From contig CANJHY010000001.1 of NCBI GenBank assembly GCA_947474275.1, positions 27,230-91,229 on the forward strand: DNA of 64,000 nt, read 5' to 3'. A model generated the notes under the pieces. That model saw only the letters and a program-made list of their open reading frames with translations, did no database searches and was not told the DNA's origin. The translations under genes and the position numbers were made by a program. This document shows positions 48,895 through 57,804 of this stretch, in pieces. Source of the DNA: PALSA-1004 sp947474275. GTDB lineage: Bacteria > Pseudomonadota > Gammaproteobacteria > Burkholderiales > SG8-41. The stretch's first letter is position 1, and every line of letters begins with the position of its first letter.

Positions 48895-49359
48895 TTACTT
48901 GATGACGGTGAAGCTCACGGTCTCGGATTTGGTGCGGCCTTCTGCATCGGTGACGTCGATCTTGAGGTCGTGAGATCCGGCCGGCACGTGCGCGTCCGTC
49001 AGGCTGATGCCGGATTCCGAAATGGCGGACTTCAGCCGCTGGGTCAGATCGACGGCGGGCTTCCTGAGGTAAGTGACTTTCACCGACGACGCATCGATCT
49101 TCGAGCCGCCATGCGGCTGGAAATCCACTTTCATCGCGAACGGCGCCTTGATCTGGCCGTCCGGGCTGGGGCTTACGACCTTGATACTTGGGCCGCGCGT
49201 AATGCCGCCGCGTGTCAAACCCTTGGGTGCGGCAGGCAGTCTGGCTTCGTCTTCGGTGATGAGGTCAACGGCACCTGCGGCGGCGGACAGGGCAAGTCCG
49301 GCGCACAGTGCGCCGGCAGCCAGCGCATAACGAAAATCACTAGCAGCGGATTTGGTCAT
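48895..49359 (-). CDS. hypothetical exported Ig-like protein
   Basis: 154 residues from ATG 49359 (GGAGAAG upstream). Signal peptide to about residue 30 ('LALSAAAGA'). The remainder looks like one beta-sandwich: 'SIKVVSPSPDGQIKAPFAMK', 'SVKVTYLRKPAVDLTQRL', 'LTDAHVPAGSHDLKIDVTDA' and 'SETVSFTVIK', as in Ig-like or SoxZ/FixG-like folds. No catalytic residues. Function unknown. Confidence 0.7.
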   Translation of the reverse strand: MTKSAASDFRYALAAGALCAGLALSAAAGAVDLITEDEARLPAAPKGLTRGGITRGPSIKVVSPSPDGQIKAPFAMKVDFQPHGGSKIDASSVKVTYLRKPAVDLTQRLKSAISESGISLTDAHVPAGSHDLKIDVTDAEGRTKSETVSFTVIK

Positions 49360-49535
49360 GATAACTTCTCCGAAAGGTCGCATTAGCCCGCGGCATCCAT
49401 CGACTGGACCGCTGCGGCGGATAACGGCGTAGCACAACCGCGCGCAGATAATGCCGCAGCCGGCCGCCGCTTGTCACCGGTAATATTCACGCTCTGGGGA
49501 GGCACTAATAACCCGCGCCAGGCAGGCAGCGCAGG

Positions 49536-50654
49536 TTACAACAGGACCAGATTGTCGCGGTGTATCAACTCGGGCTCGTCGACATAGCCGAGGCGGGCCT
49601 CGATTTCGCTGGATGGCGTTTTCAGAATGCGGCGCGTTTCTGCTGCGTTGTAATTGACCAGCCCGCGCGCGATTTCGGCGCCGTCTGGCGAGCAGCAAGC
49701 GACCACTTCGCCGCGTTCGAATTCGCCCGCAACTTCAAACACGCCGATCGGCAGCAGGCTCTTGCGCAGATCGCGCAACGCCTTGACGGCGCCCGCGTCG
49801 AGTATCAGCTTGCCGCGCACCTGGAGGTGGTCGGCGAGCCACTGCTTGCGCGCGGCGAGCGTCTGCGTCGCTGCTTTCAACAGCGTGCCGATGCGCTCCC
49901 CTTGTGCAAGCCGCACCAGCACCTGCTCCTCGTGGCCGGACGCGATGATGGTATGAGCGCCGCTGCGCGCTGCGCGCTTGGCCGCCAGCACCTTGGTGAG
50001 CATGCCGCCGAGTCCGATATCGCTGCCCGCGCCGCCCGCGATTTTTTCCAGCTCGGGGTCGCCGGCGCGCGCTTCGTGCACCAGCGTTGCCTTGGGGTCC
50101 TTGCGCGGGTCGGCCGAAAAAAGGCCGGCCTGGTCGGTGAGGATCACCAGCACGTCGGCTTCAACCAGATTGGTCACCAGCGCGCCCAGCGTGTCGTTGT
50201 CGCCAACGCGGATTTCATCGGTCGCGACCGTATCGTTTTCATTGATGATGGGAATCACGCCGAGGTCGAGCAGCGTGCGCAGGGTCGAGCGTGCGTTCAG
50301 ATAGCGCTTGCGGTCCGCCATGTCTTCATGCGTCAGCAGGATTTGTGACGTGATGAGAGCATGCTCGCGAAAACGCGACTCGTAGGCTTCGATCAGTCCC
50401 ATCTGGCCGACGGCGGCCGCGGCCTGCAGTTCATGCACGGCGCTCGGCCGCACTTTCCAGCCCAGGCGCTGCATGCCCTCGGCGATGGCGCCGCTCGACA
50501 CCAGTATGACTTCGCGGCCGAGCTTGCGCAGTTCGGCGATCTGGGCGACCCAGCGCGCGAGTGCGGCGTGATCGAGTCCCTGCCCCTGGTTGGTGACCAG
50601 GCTGCTGCCGACTTTGACGACGAGTCGTTTGGCTTGGGCCAGTTCCGGATTCAT
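49536..50654 (-). CDS. proB: glutamate 5-kinase
   Basis: 372 residues: amino-acid-kinase domain ('RLVVKVGSSLVTNQGQGLDH', 'VILVSSGAIAEGMQRLGW', 'PIINENDTVATDE', 'VLILTDQAGLFSADPRKDP') plus a C-terminal PUA domain (residues ~280-360). First step of proline synthesis. Last in rplU-rpmA-obg-proB, 22 bp after obg. Confidence 0.96.
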   Translation of the reverse strand: MNPELAQAKRLVVKVGSSLVTNQGQGLDHAALARWVAQIAELRKLGREVILVSSGAIAEGMQRLGWKVRPSAVHELQAAAAVGQMGLIEAYESRFREHALITSQILLTHEDMADRKRYLNARSTLRTLLDLGVIPIINENDTVATDEIRVGDNDTLGALVTNLVEADVLVILTDQAGLFSADPRKDPKATLVHEARAGDPELEKIAGGAGSDIGLGGMLTKVLAAKRAARSGAHTIIASGHEEQVLVRLAQGERIGTLLKAATQTLAARKQWLADHLQVRGKLILDAGAVKALRDLRKSLLPIGVFEVAGEFERGEVVACCSPDGAEIARGLVNYNAAETRRILKTPSSEIEARLGYVDEPELIHRDNLVLL

Positions 50655-50676
50655 ATTGGCTTGCGGTATGCGGGGT

Positions 50677-51756
50677 TCAGGATTCGGGATTCAGTTCGCG
50701 TTGCATGGGCGCGTCGCCGTCGTCACCCATTGCAGTGACGGACCCGCGTGTCACGTCCAGATGTTCCATGATGGCGTAGGTCAGTTCTTTGCAGCCCGTG
50801 CCGCTCAAGGCCGAAATAATAAAGCTTTTGTCGCGCCAGCCGAAATCGGCCAGGAATTGCTTTACCTTCCCGGCCTGTTCTTCCGGCGCCAGCAGATCGG
50901 TTTTGTTCAGCACCAGCCAACGCGGTTTGTCGAACAGCGTCTCGTCGTATTTTTTCAGTTCGTTGATGATGGCACGCGCTTCGGCGACCGGATTGGTGCC
51001 CTCATCGAACGGCGCGATATCGACGATATGCAGCAGGAGGCGCGTGCGCGCGAGATGACGCAGGAACTGGTGGCCCAGCCCCGCGCCCTCGGCAGCGCCT
51101 TCGATCAGGCCGGGGATGTCGGCGATCACGAAGCTGCGGTTGTTGTCGACGCGCACTACTCCCAGATTCGGGTGCAGCGTTGTAAACGGATAGTCGGCCA
51201 CTTTGGGCCGCGCCGCGGAAACCGCGCGGATGAAAGTCGATTTGCCGGCGTTCGGCATGCCGAGCAGACCAACATCCGCCAGCACCTTGAGTTCGAACTT
51301 CAGCTTCTTCGACTCGCCCGGCATGCCGCGCGTGAACTGGCGCGGCGCGCGGTTGGTGCTGGATTTGAAATGGAGATTGCCGATACCGCCGTCGCCGCCC
51401 TTGGCGAGCAGCGCTTTTTGCTCGTGCGCTGCGAGATCGCAGATCGGTTCGCCGGTTTCGAAGTCGCTGACCACGGTGCCGACCGGCACGCGCAGCAGCA
51501 CGTCATCGGCCGACTTTCCATTGCAGTCCGAGCCCATGCCCGCCGCGCCGTTTTTGGCGCGATGGATGCGTGCAAAACGATAGTCGACCAGCGTGTTGAT
51601 ATTACGGTCCGCGACCGCGAATATGCTGCCGCCGCGCCCGCCGTCGCCGCCGTCGGGCCCGCCGCGCGGCACGAATTTCTCGCGTCGGAACGACGCTGAG
51701 CCGTCGCCGCCTTTGCCGGCGTGCAGCTCTACGGTGGTTTCGTCGATGAATTTCAT
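50677..51756 (-). CDS. obg: GTPase Obg/CgtA
   Basis: 359 residues. Glycine-rich Obg fold at the N-terminus ('ELHAGKGGDGSASFRREKFV'), then the G domain: G1 'GMPNAGKST', switch I Thr in 'YPFTTL', G3 'DIPG' and G4 'NKTD'. It acts in late 50S ribosome assembly and stringent-response control. The C-terminus is short and acidic. Separated from rpmA by 127 bp with a terminator, so expression may be lower than that of the ribosomal genes. Confidence 0.96.
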   Translation of the reverse strand: MKFIDETTVELHAGKGGDGSASFRREKFVPRGGPDGGDGGRGGSIFAVADRNINTLVDYRFARIHRAKNGAAGMGSDCNGKSADDVLLRVPVGTVVSDFETGEPICDLAAHEQKALLAKGGDGGIGNLHFKSSTNRAPRQFTRGMPGESKKLKFELKVLADVGLLGMPNAGKSTFIRAVSAARPKVADYPFTTLHPNLGVVRVDNNRSFVIADIPGLIEGAAEGAGLGHQFLRHLARTRLLLHIVDIAPFDEGTNPVAEARAIINELKKYDETLFDKPRWLVLNKTDLLAPEEQAGKVKQFLADFGWRDKSFIISALSGTGCKELTYAIMEHLDVTRGSVTAMGDDGDAPMQRELNPES

Positions 51757-51832
51757 TTAATCAATCCCATGTCGTGGGGCGCGGATCCCGAAAAGGCTGC
51801 CTGGTTGCCGGCTGTGCGCTGCCGGGGGAAAC

Positions 51833-51861
51833 AAAAAAGCCCTGCACAGCGGCAGGGCTTT
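51833..51861 (-). terminator. terminator after rpmA
   Basis: On the minus strand AGCCCTGC / GCAGGGCT with a 6-nt loop, followed by a T-run. It lies between rpmA and obg and should attenuate transcription into the GTPase. Confidence 0.85.
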
Positions 51862-51883
51862 GGCATTGCGCGAAGAGCCTTGG

Positions 51884-52147
51884 TTACGCGGCAGCAGGAA
51901 CGATGTTGACGGTTCGCTTCCGGGCTGGCCCTTTGACCGCAAATTCCACCGTGCCCTTGATCATCGCAAACAGCGTGTGGTCTTTGCCGATGCCGACGTT
52001 GACGCCCGGGTGCACTTGCGTGCCGCGCTGGCGGATGATGATGCTGCCCGCGTTGATGACTTCGCCGCCGTAGGCTTTGACGCCTAGGCGCTTCGAGTTC
52101 GAGTCGCGGCCGTTGCGTGAACTGCCGCCTGCTTTTTTATGTGCCAT
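51884..52147 (-). CDS. rpmA: 50S ribosomal protein L27
   Basis: 87 residues. 'AHKKAGGSSRNGRDSNSKRL', 'GVKAYGGEVINAGSIIIRQR' and 'HPGVNVGIGKDHTLFA' are L27. The N-terminus is the mature form reaching toward the peptidyl-transferase centre (no Firmicutes-type cleavable extension). 12 bp after rplU. Confidence 0.97.
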   Translation of the reverse strand: MAHKKAGGSSRNGRDSNSKRLGVKAYGGEVINAGSIIIRQRGTQVHPGVNVGIGKDHTLFAMIKGTVEFAVKGPARKRTVNIVPAAA

Positions 52148-52159
52148 TGAGTCTGCTCC

Positions 52160-52471
52160 TTAGCCTGCGATGCCGAGGATTTCGATCTCGGTATAGTTTT
52201 GGCGGTGCCCCTGAGATTTGCGGTAATGCTTGCGGCGGCGCATTTTGAATATGTGCACCTTGTCGCCGCGTCCGTGGGACACGATTTTCGCCTTCACGGA
52301 GGCGCCGGATACGAGCGGCGTGCCGAGAGATATGTTGTCTCCATCGGCAACCATCAATACCTGGTCGATGACGATTTCGGAGCCGATGTCGGCCGCGAGT
52401 TGTTCGATTTTCAGCTTTGCACCAGAGGCAACGCGATACTGCTTGCCGCCGGATTGGATGACCGCATACAT
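52160..52471 (-). CDS. rplU: 50S ribosomal protein L21
   Basis: 103 residues. 'YAVIQSGGKQYRVASGAKLK', 'VKAKIVSHGRGDKVHIFKMR' and 'RRKHYRKSQGHRQNYTEIEI' are L21. First gene of the operon, driven by the strong promoter at 52520-52548. Confidence 0.97.
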   Translation of the reverse strand: MYAVIQSGGKQYRVASGAKLKIEQLAADIGSEIVIDQVLMVADGDNISLGTPLVSGASVKAKIVSHGRGDKVHIFKMRRRKHYRKSQGHRQNYTEIEILGIAG

Positions 52472-52519
52472 GATTTGACCCTTTATACCTGCTGGACTAC
52501 AGGATATGGAAAGCCGAGC

Positions 52520-52548
52520 ATTATACCTAAGGGCGATTTTTGAGTCAA
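52520..52548 (-). promoter_or_regulatory. sigma70 promoter of rplU-rpmA
   Basis: On the minus strand TTGACT (52548-52543), 17-bp spacer, TATAAT (52525-52520): a near-consensus promoter ~50 bp before the rplU start. A TAAAAT at 52556-52561 on the plus strand may serve ispB but has no good -35. Confidence 0.88.
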
Positions 52549-52647
52549 AACATTGTAAAATGAGGAACTTGCCACTATCGCTGCCGCCGTTTTACGGCGT
52601 TTTTCCGCCCGGAGGCAGCAAACGGCGCCATTCTGCACTGTAGCCCG

Positions 52648-53616
52648 ATGTCCGTCCCCTTTATTCAAGACTTTATTGCCGCCGACATGCGCGCGGTAGA
52701 CGCGGTTATCCGCAACCGCCTGGCGTCCGACGTGGCGTTGGTGCGCGAGGTCGCCGAATATATCGTCGGCAGCGGCGGCAAGCGCCTGCGCCCGGCGCTG
52801 GTGATTCTCTCGGCCGGCGCGTTCGGCTATCAGGGCAAACACCACCATCAACTGGCGGCAGTGGTGGAGTTCATCCACACTGCCACCCTGCTGCATGACG
52901 ACGTGGTCGACGGCTCGGAATTGCGGCGCGGCAATCCGACCGCCAATGCCCTGTTCGGCAATGCCGCCAGCGTGCTGGTTGGCGATTTTGTCTATTCGCG
53001 CGCGTTCCAGATGATGGTCGAAGTCGAAAGCATGCGCGTGATGAAGGTGCTGGCCGAGGCGACCAACGTGATTGCCGAGGGCGAAGTGCTGCAGCTGATG
53101 AATTGCCACAATACGGATATCGGCGAGCACGACTACCTGCAGGTCATCCGCTTCAAGACCGCCAAGCTGTTCGAGGCGGCGACCCGGTTGGGCGCCATCC
53201 TCGCCGGTGCCGGGCCCGCGGTGGAGGCGGCGATGGCCAACTACGGCATGCATCTCGGCACCGCGTTCCAGTTGATCGACGACGTGCTCGATTATTCGGG
53301 CGACCACAAGGCAACCGGCAAGAACGTCGGCGATGATCTGGCCGAAGGCAAGCCGACCCTGCCGCTGATTTATGCGATCAAGCATGGTAGCGCGGCCGAA
53401 GCGGCGCTGATCAGGAAGGCAATCGAGGAGGGCGGCCTGGGCGAGCTCGAGCAGGTCGTCGCGGCGATCCAGCGCAGCGGCGCGCTCGACTATACGCGGC
53501 GCCAGGCCGAGGCCGAGGCGAGCGCGGCGAGCGCGGCCCTCGCCGACCTGCCAAATTCAAAATACCGCGAATCTTTGCTACAATTGGCAGACTTTGCCGT
53601 TACACGCGACTATTAA
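52648..53616 (+). CDS. ispB: octaprenyl-diphosphate synthase
   Basis: 322 residues, trans-polyprenyl synthase. First Asp-rich motif 'LLHDDVVDGSELRRGNPTAN' and second 'QLIDDVLDYSGDHKATGKNV'; the substrate motif 'GGKRLRPALV' is near residue 45. It makes the ubiquinone side chain. Divergent from rplU, the usual arrangement. tRNA-Pro follows 45 bp after the stop. Confidence 0.93.
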   Translation: MSVPFIQDFIAADMRAVDAVIRNRLASDVALVREVAEYIVGSGGKRLRPALVILSAGAFGYQGKHHHQLAAVVEFIHTATLLHDDVVDGSELRRGNPTANALFGNAASVLVGDFVYSRAFQMMVEVESMRVMKVLAEATNVIAEGEVLQLMNCHNTDIGEHDYLQVIRFKTAKLFEAATRLGAILAGAGPAVEAAMANYGMHLGTAFQLIDDVLDYSGDHKATGKNVGDDLAEGKPTLPLIYAIKHGSAAEAALIRKAIEEGGLGELEQVVAAIQRSGALDYTRRQAEAEASAASAALADLPNSKYRESLLQLADFAVTRDY

Positions 53617-53661
53617 CGGTGCACGCAATTACGTGCCCCTTGTCGTTAGAGCGCAGTAAAT

Positions 53662-53738
<77 letters not shown>

Positions 53739-53929
53739 ATCCGGTCGATCACGGCCATCCAACAGCACACTGCCGGCGCGGTATCCCTGCCGCGCCGGCA
53801 GCCTGTTCTTGTTCCTCCGCGCACTGCGGTTCTGCAATGAGTGCGGCATTTGTGACGCGTTGCCTTTGCCTCGACGGCGCACGGCGAGTGATGCACACTT
53901 ACGACCTTTAAAGCGGGCGGAGTCCGGCC

Positions 53930-54148
53930 TTGGGTAAACTGCTGTTCCTGGTGCTGGCGATTGTGGTCGTGTGGGCGGTGCTCAAAAGCTACCGCAAGTC
54001 GCGGCCGCCCGGGGCGCCGCCGAACGTGGCGGCGCCCGAGGACATGGTGCGCTGCACTCATTGCGGCGTGCATCTGCCGCGCAGCGAGAGCCACATGAAA
54101 GACGAGAAATTTTTCTGCAGCGACGAGCATCTGCGCCTGCACCGCTAA
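53930..54148 (+). CDS. PP0621 family small protein with zinc-ribbon-like Cys
   Basis: 72 residues from TTG 53930 with GGAG seven bases before. One N-terminal membrane segment ('LLFLVLAIVVVWAVLKSY'), a Pro-rich linker, then 'MVRCTHCGVHLPRSES' and 'FFCSDEHLRLH', a Cys/His set that could bind zinc. The family sits just upstream of pilS in many beta- and gammaproteobacteria. Function unknown. Confidence 0.82.
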   Translation: MGKLLFLVLAIVVVWAVLKSYRKSRPPGAPPNVAAPEDMVRCTHCGVHLPRSESHMKDEKFFCSDEHLRLHR

Positions 54149-54164
54149 GTTACGTATATTGTCC

Positions 54165-55805
54165 ATGTCGATCATTTCCGCCGCGCTGCGGCCCGATACG
54201 CAGCCAACCGCCGCGAGCGATCCGCGCCTGTCGCGGGACGCGTCGGACTCCTATTGGCGTTCGCTGTATTTCTTCAATGGCTACCGCTTTATCGTGGCGT
54301 TGCTGCTGTTGTCGATCACGGCGATTTTCGGCCGCCAGATCACGTTCGGCTCGACGGAATTCGAGTTGTTCGTCTACTTCTCCGGCGCCTATGTGATGTT
54401 CAGCATGCTCTGTTTCCTGGCGATTGCATCGCGCCGGCACTTTCATCTGCAGCTCGGTGTGCAGGTCGGCGCGGACATAGTTTTCATCGTCGTGCTGATG
54501 TTCGCGAGCGGCGGCATCTCAAGCGGACTAGGCCTGCTGCTGCTGTCGGGCCTGGCCGCCGCCGGGCTCATCAGCCGCGGCCGCCTCACGCTGTTTTACG
54601 CCGCGCTGGCAAGCATCGCCGTGCTGATCGAACACACGACGCAGGTCCTTTTCTACTATGGGCAGACGACGCAATATGTACAGGCTGGATTGCTCAGCAT
54701 CGGCTACTTCACCACGGCATGGGTGGCGCACACGCTGGCGAAATACCTGGTCGCCACGGAGCAGCTCGTAGCACAACGTGAAATCGATCTTGCCAGCATG
54801 TCGGAAGTCAGCGAGCTGGTGATACAGGACATGCAGGACGGCGTGCTGGTGGTCGACGAGCACGGCTTGATCCGCCAGCACAATGCGCGCGCCGAGGAAA
54901 TGCTCGGCACTTTGCGCGAGCAGCGGCGCGAACAGTATCTGAAGAACTACGCGCCGGCGCTGGCACGCCGGCTGGAAGAGTGGCGCAAGAACCCGGTCGC
55001 CGGTTTCAACCCGATGAGCACGGTGGTGCAAAACAACAAGATCAGCGCGCGTTTCGTGCCGGTCGGCCGCAGCCGCAATGTAGGCGCAGTGATATTTCTC
55101 GAGGACCTGACTCGGGTGCAGGTACAGGCGCGGCAGATGAAGCTCGCGGCGCTGGGCCGGCTCACGGCGAACATTGCCCATGAAGTCAGGAACCCGCTGT
55201 CCGCGATCAGCCACGCCACCGAACTCCTGCAGGAAGAGCCGGCGTTAAACGAGACGGTCGCGCGGCTGCTGACGATCATTCACGACAATGCCAAGCGGCT
55301 TGACCGCATGGTCAACGATGTGCTGAAGTTAAACCGCGGCGAGCGCGCGCATCGCGAGGTCTTCAAGGTCGGCGACTACATGAAGACTTTTGCCGAGCAG
55401 TTCTGCCAGATCGAAAAAGTCCCGCAGTCATTGATCGTCCTCGAACTCGCGGCCGACCCTGAGGTTTCGTTCGACCACAGCCACCTCAACCAGGTGATGT
55501 GGAACCTGTGCCGCAACGCGCTGCGCCATTGCCGGCGCCTGGAGGCCAGCATCCGCATCGCGGTGGACGTCATCGGCAGCGGCGGTGTTGTAAAATTGGA
55601 CGTGGTGGATGACGGCCCCGGAGTGCCGCCGGCGCTGCGCAACCAGTTGTTCGAGCCGTTCTTTACCACCGTGGGCAGCGGCACGGGGCTGGGTCTCTAC
55701 ATCGCGCGTGAAGTGTGCGAGGCCAACGACGCGAAGCTGGAATTCATCGAAACCCCTGCGGGCGCGCAGTTCACCGTGCTGTGTCAGGGAGTCGCGAGGC
55801 GCTAA
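54165..55805 (+). CDS. pilS: PilS sensor histidine kinase
   Basis: 546 residues from ATG 54165 (a TTG two codons earlier is also possible). Six TM helices in residues ~25-190, a PAS-like domain ('LVIQDMQDGVLVVDEHGLIR'), the H-box 'TANIAHEVRNPLSAISHATE' with the phosphorylated His, and an ATPase domain ('NQVMWNLCRNALRH', 'DDGPGVP', 'GSGTGLGLYIAREV'). PilS senses pilin in the membrane and controls PilR. The TAA overlaps the pilR ATG by one base. Confidence 0.93.
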   Translation: MSIISAALRPDTQPTAASDPRLSRDASDSYWRSLYFFNGYRFIVALLLLSITAIFGRQITFGSTEFELFVYFSGAYVMFSMLCFLAIASRRHFHLQLGVQVGADIVFIVVLMFASGGISSGLGLLLLSGLAAAGLISRGRLTLFYAALASIAVLIEHTTQVLFYYGQTTQYVQAGLLSIGYFTTAWVAHTLAKYLVATEQLVAQREIDLASMSEVSELVIQDMQDGVLVVDEHGLIRQHNARAEEMLGTLREQRREQYLKNYAPALARRLEEWRKNPVAGFNPMSTVVQNNKISARFVPVGRSRNVGAVIFLEDLTRVQVQARQMKLAALGRLTANIAHEVRNPLSAISHATELLQEEPALNETVARLLTIIHDNAKRLDRMVNDVLKLNRGERAHREVFKVGDYMKTFAEQFCQIEKVPQSLIVLELAADPEVSFDHSHLNQVMWNLCRNALRHCRRLEASIRIAVDVIGSGGVVKLDVVDDGPGVPPALRNQLFEPFFTTVGSGTGLGLYIAREVCEANDAKLEFIETPAGAQFTVLCQGVARR

Positions 55806-57157
55806 TGAACAAGAGCCGGGTTTTGATCGTTGACGACGAAGCTGATATCCGCGAGCTGCTGAGTCTCACGCTGCAGCGCATGGGGCTGGATACCGATTGC
55901 GCGGCGGGCGAGTTCGAGGCCACGCAACTGATGCAAAAGCACGGCTACGATCTGTGCCTGACCGACATGCGCCTGCCGGACGGCGACGGCCTGCAGCTGC
56001 TGGAGCACGTCAGTCTCAACTATGCGAGCACGCCGGTGGCCGTGATCACTGCGCATGGCAGCGCCGAAAATGCGGTTGCCGCGCTGAAGGCGGGCGCCTT
56101 CGATTACCTGGCGAAGCCGGTTTCGCTCAACCAATTGCGTGCGCTCGTGCGTTCGGCCCTGATGCTGCCGCGCGCAAACCAGCCAAAAAAGAGCGGCGAA
56201 AAAGATGCCGACGCGGGAACGTTCCCGGTGCTGCTCGGCGACTCGGCGCTCATGCAGCAAACGCGCCAGATGATAGACAAGCTCGCGCGCAGCCAGGCCC
56301 CCATCCACATCAGCGGCGAGTCGGGCTGCGGCAAGGAACTGGCGGCGCGCCTGATGCATCTTAAAGGCCCGCGCCGCGACGCGCCGTTCGTGCCGGTCAA
56401 CTGCGGAGCGATTCCCGAGACCCTGATGGAAAGCGAGTTCTTCGGTTACAAGAAAGGCGCTTTTACCGGCGCCGACCAGGACCGCGAAGGTTTTTTCCAG
56501 GCGGCCAACGGCGGCACGCTGTTTCTCGACGAAGTCGCCGATCTGCCGATCCAGATGCAGGTCAAACTGCTGCGCGCGATCCAGGAGAAAAAAGTGCGCA
56601 AGGTGGGCTCGACCGGCGAGGAAAACGTCGACGTGCGCATCATCAGCGCCACCCACCATCATCTGGCCGACGCGGTGAAGGACGGCAAGTTCCGTCAGGA
56701 CCTGTACTACCGGCTGAACGTGATCGAACTGCGCATGCCGGCGCTGCGCGAAATGCGCGACGATATCGCGGTGCTCGCACGCGAAATATTGCGCAAAAGC
56801 GTGGGCGAAAACGGCAAGGTGCCGGCGCTGGGGGGCGCTGCGGTCGCCGCGCTGCGCGCCTATCAGTTCCCGGGCAACGTGCGCGAACTGGAAAATATTC
56901 TCGAGCGCGCGATGGCGTTGTGCGCGGGGGACGAGATCGAGGCGGACGATTTGCAGCTCACGTCGCCCGCGACCGGCGAATCCGCGCCCGTCGATCGCAC
57001 CGGCCTGCCGCTGCAGGAGCATCTCGACAGCGTCGAGAAGGAGGCCATCCTCAAAGCCCTCGACCAGACGCGCTACAACCGCACGGCGGCTGCCAAATTG
57101 CTGGGCATCACGTTTCGCGCGCTGCGCTACCGCATGGAGCGGCTGGGCATTAATTAG
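55805..57157 (+). CDS. pilR: PilR, sigma54-dependent response regulator
   Basis: 450 residues from ATG 55805. Receiver domain with Asp54 ('TDMRLPDGDG') and Lys in 'DYLAKPVSL'; AAA+ domain with Walker A 'GESGCGKE', the sigma54-contact loop 'GAFTGA' and 'GGTLFLDEVADLP'; C-terminal Fis-type HTH 'NRTAAAKLLGITFRALRYRM'. It activates pilA from -24/-12 promoters; two such promoters precede the pilins at 2.4 and 3.2 kb. Coupled to pilS by TAATG. Confidence 0.95.
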   Translation: MNKSRVLIVDDEADIRELLSLTLQRMGLDTDCAAGEFEATQLMQKHGYDLCLTDMRLPDGDGLQLLEHVSLNYASTPVAVITAHGSAENAVAALKAGAFDYLAKPVSLNQLRALVRSALMLPRANQPKKSGEKDADAGTFPVLLGDSALMQQTRQMIDKLARSQAPIHISGESGCGKELAARLMHLKGPRRDAPFVPVNCGAIPETLMESEFFGYKKGAFTGADQDREGFFQAANGGTLFLDEVADLPIQMQVKLLRAIQEKKVRKVGSTGEENVDVRIISATHHHLADAVKDGKFRQDLYYRLNVIELRMPALREMRDDIAVLAREILRKSVGENGKVPALGGAAVAALRAYQFPGNVRELENILERAMALCAGDEIEADDLQLTSPATGESAPVDRTGLPLQEHLDSVEKEAILKALDQTRYNRTAAAKLLGITFRALRYRMERLGIN

Positions 57158-57258
57158 TGAGGAGTGAGGAGTGACGAGTGAGTAGCGAGGACGTACTGCC
57201 TGCGTGCTTTTTGCTCCTCACGCCTGACGCCTCACGCCTCACGCGCGGGGCGGAAGCG
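57158..57258 (+). repeat. purine/pyrimidine-arm hairpin repeat, instance 5 (pilR-ampD)
   Basis: It starts from the pilR TAG: TAGTGAGGAGTGAGGAGTGA-type purine arm to ~57192, spacer with CTTTTT, then CTCCTCACGCCTGACGCCTC-type pyrimidine arm to ~57245. A long imperfect hairpin that could terminate or shield the pilSR mRNA. Confidence 0.75.
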
Positions 57259-57261
57259 TAG

Positions 57262-57804
57262 ATGCAAATCGATTCCGCCGGATTGCTGCAGGGCGCGCTC
57301 TACATTCCGTCACCCAATTGCGACGAGCGGCCGGCCGGCACCGCAATCGAACTGCTCGTCATCCACAATATCAGCCTGCCGCCGGGCGAATTCGGCGGGC
57401 CGGGCATTGTCGATCTCTTCACCAATAAACTCGACGGCGCGGCACACCCGTATTACCGCGAGATCGCGCCACTCAGGGTGTCGGCGCATTTCCTGGTCCG
57501 GCGCGGCGGCGAACTGATCCAGTTCGTGCCGGTCGGCAAACGCGCGTGGCACGCCGGAGAGTCGAGCTGGCGCGGACGCGACCGCTGCAACGACCACTCC
57601 ATCGGCATCGAGCTCGAAGGCACGGACGACATGCCGTTCGCCGACATTCAGTACGAGCGCCTGGCACATCTCACGAACGCGCTGCAGGCCGCGTACGCGC
57701 TGGCCGACATCGTCGGTCATTCCGACATCGCGCCCGCGCGCAAGACCGATCCCGGCCCGTGTTTCGATTGGCCGCGGTATCGGGGTCTGCTGCGGCAGGC
57801 GTAA
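57262..57804 (+). CDS. ampD: 1,6-anhydro-N-acetylmuramyl-L-alanine amidase AmpD
   Basis: 180 residues. Zinc-amidase motifs: 'IELLVIHNISLPPGEFGGPG' with the first His, 'RVSAHFLVRRGGELIQFVPV', 'CNDHSIGIELEG', and 'IVGHSDIAPARKTDPGPCFD' with the last His and Asp. Cytoplasmic peptidoglycan recycling; its loss often derepresses AmpC in other species. Single gene after pilR. Confidence 0.94.
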   Translation: MQIDSAGLLQGALYIPSPNCDERPAGTAIELLVIHNISLPPGEFGGPGIVDLFTNKLDGAAHPYYREIAPLRVSAHFLVRRGGELIQFVPVGKRAWHAGESSWRGRDRCNDHSIGIELEGTDDMPFADIQYERLAHLTNALQAAYALADIVGHSDIAPARKTDPGPCFDWPRYRGLLRQA

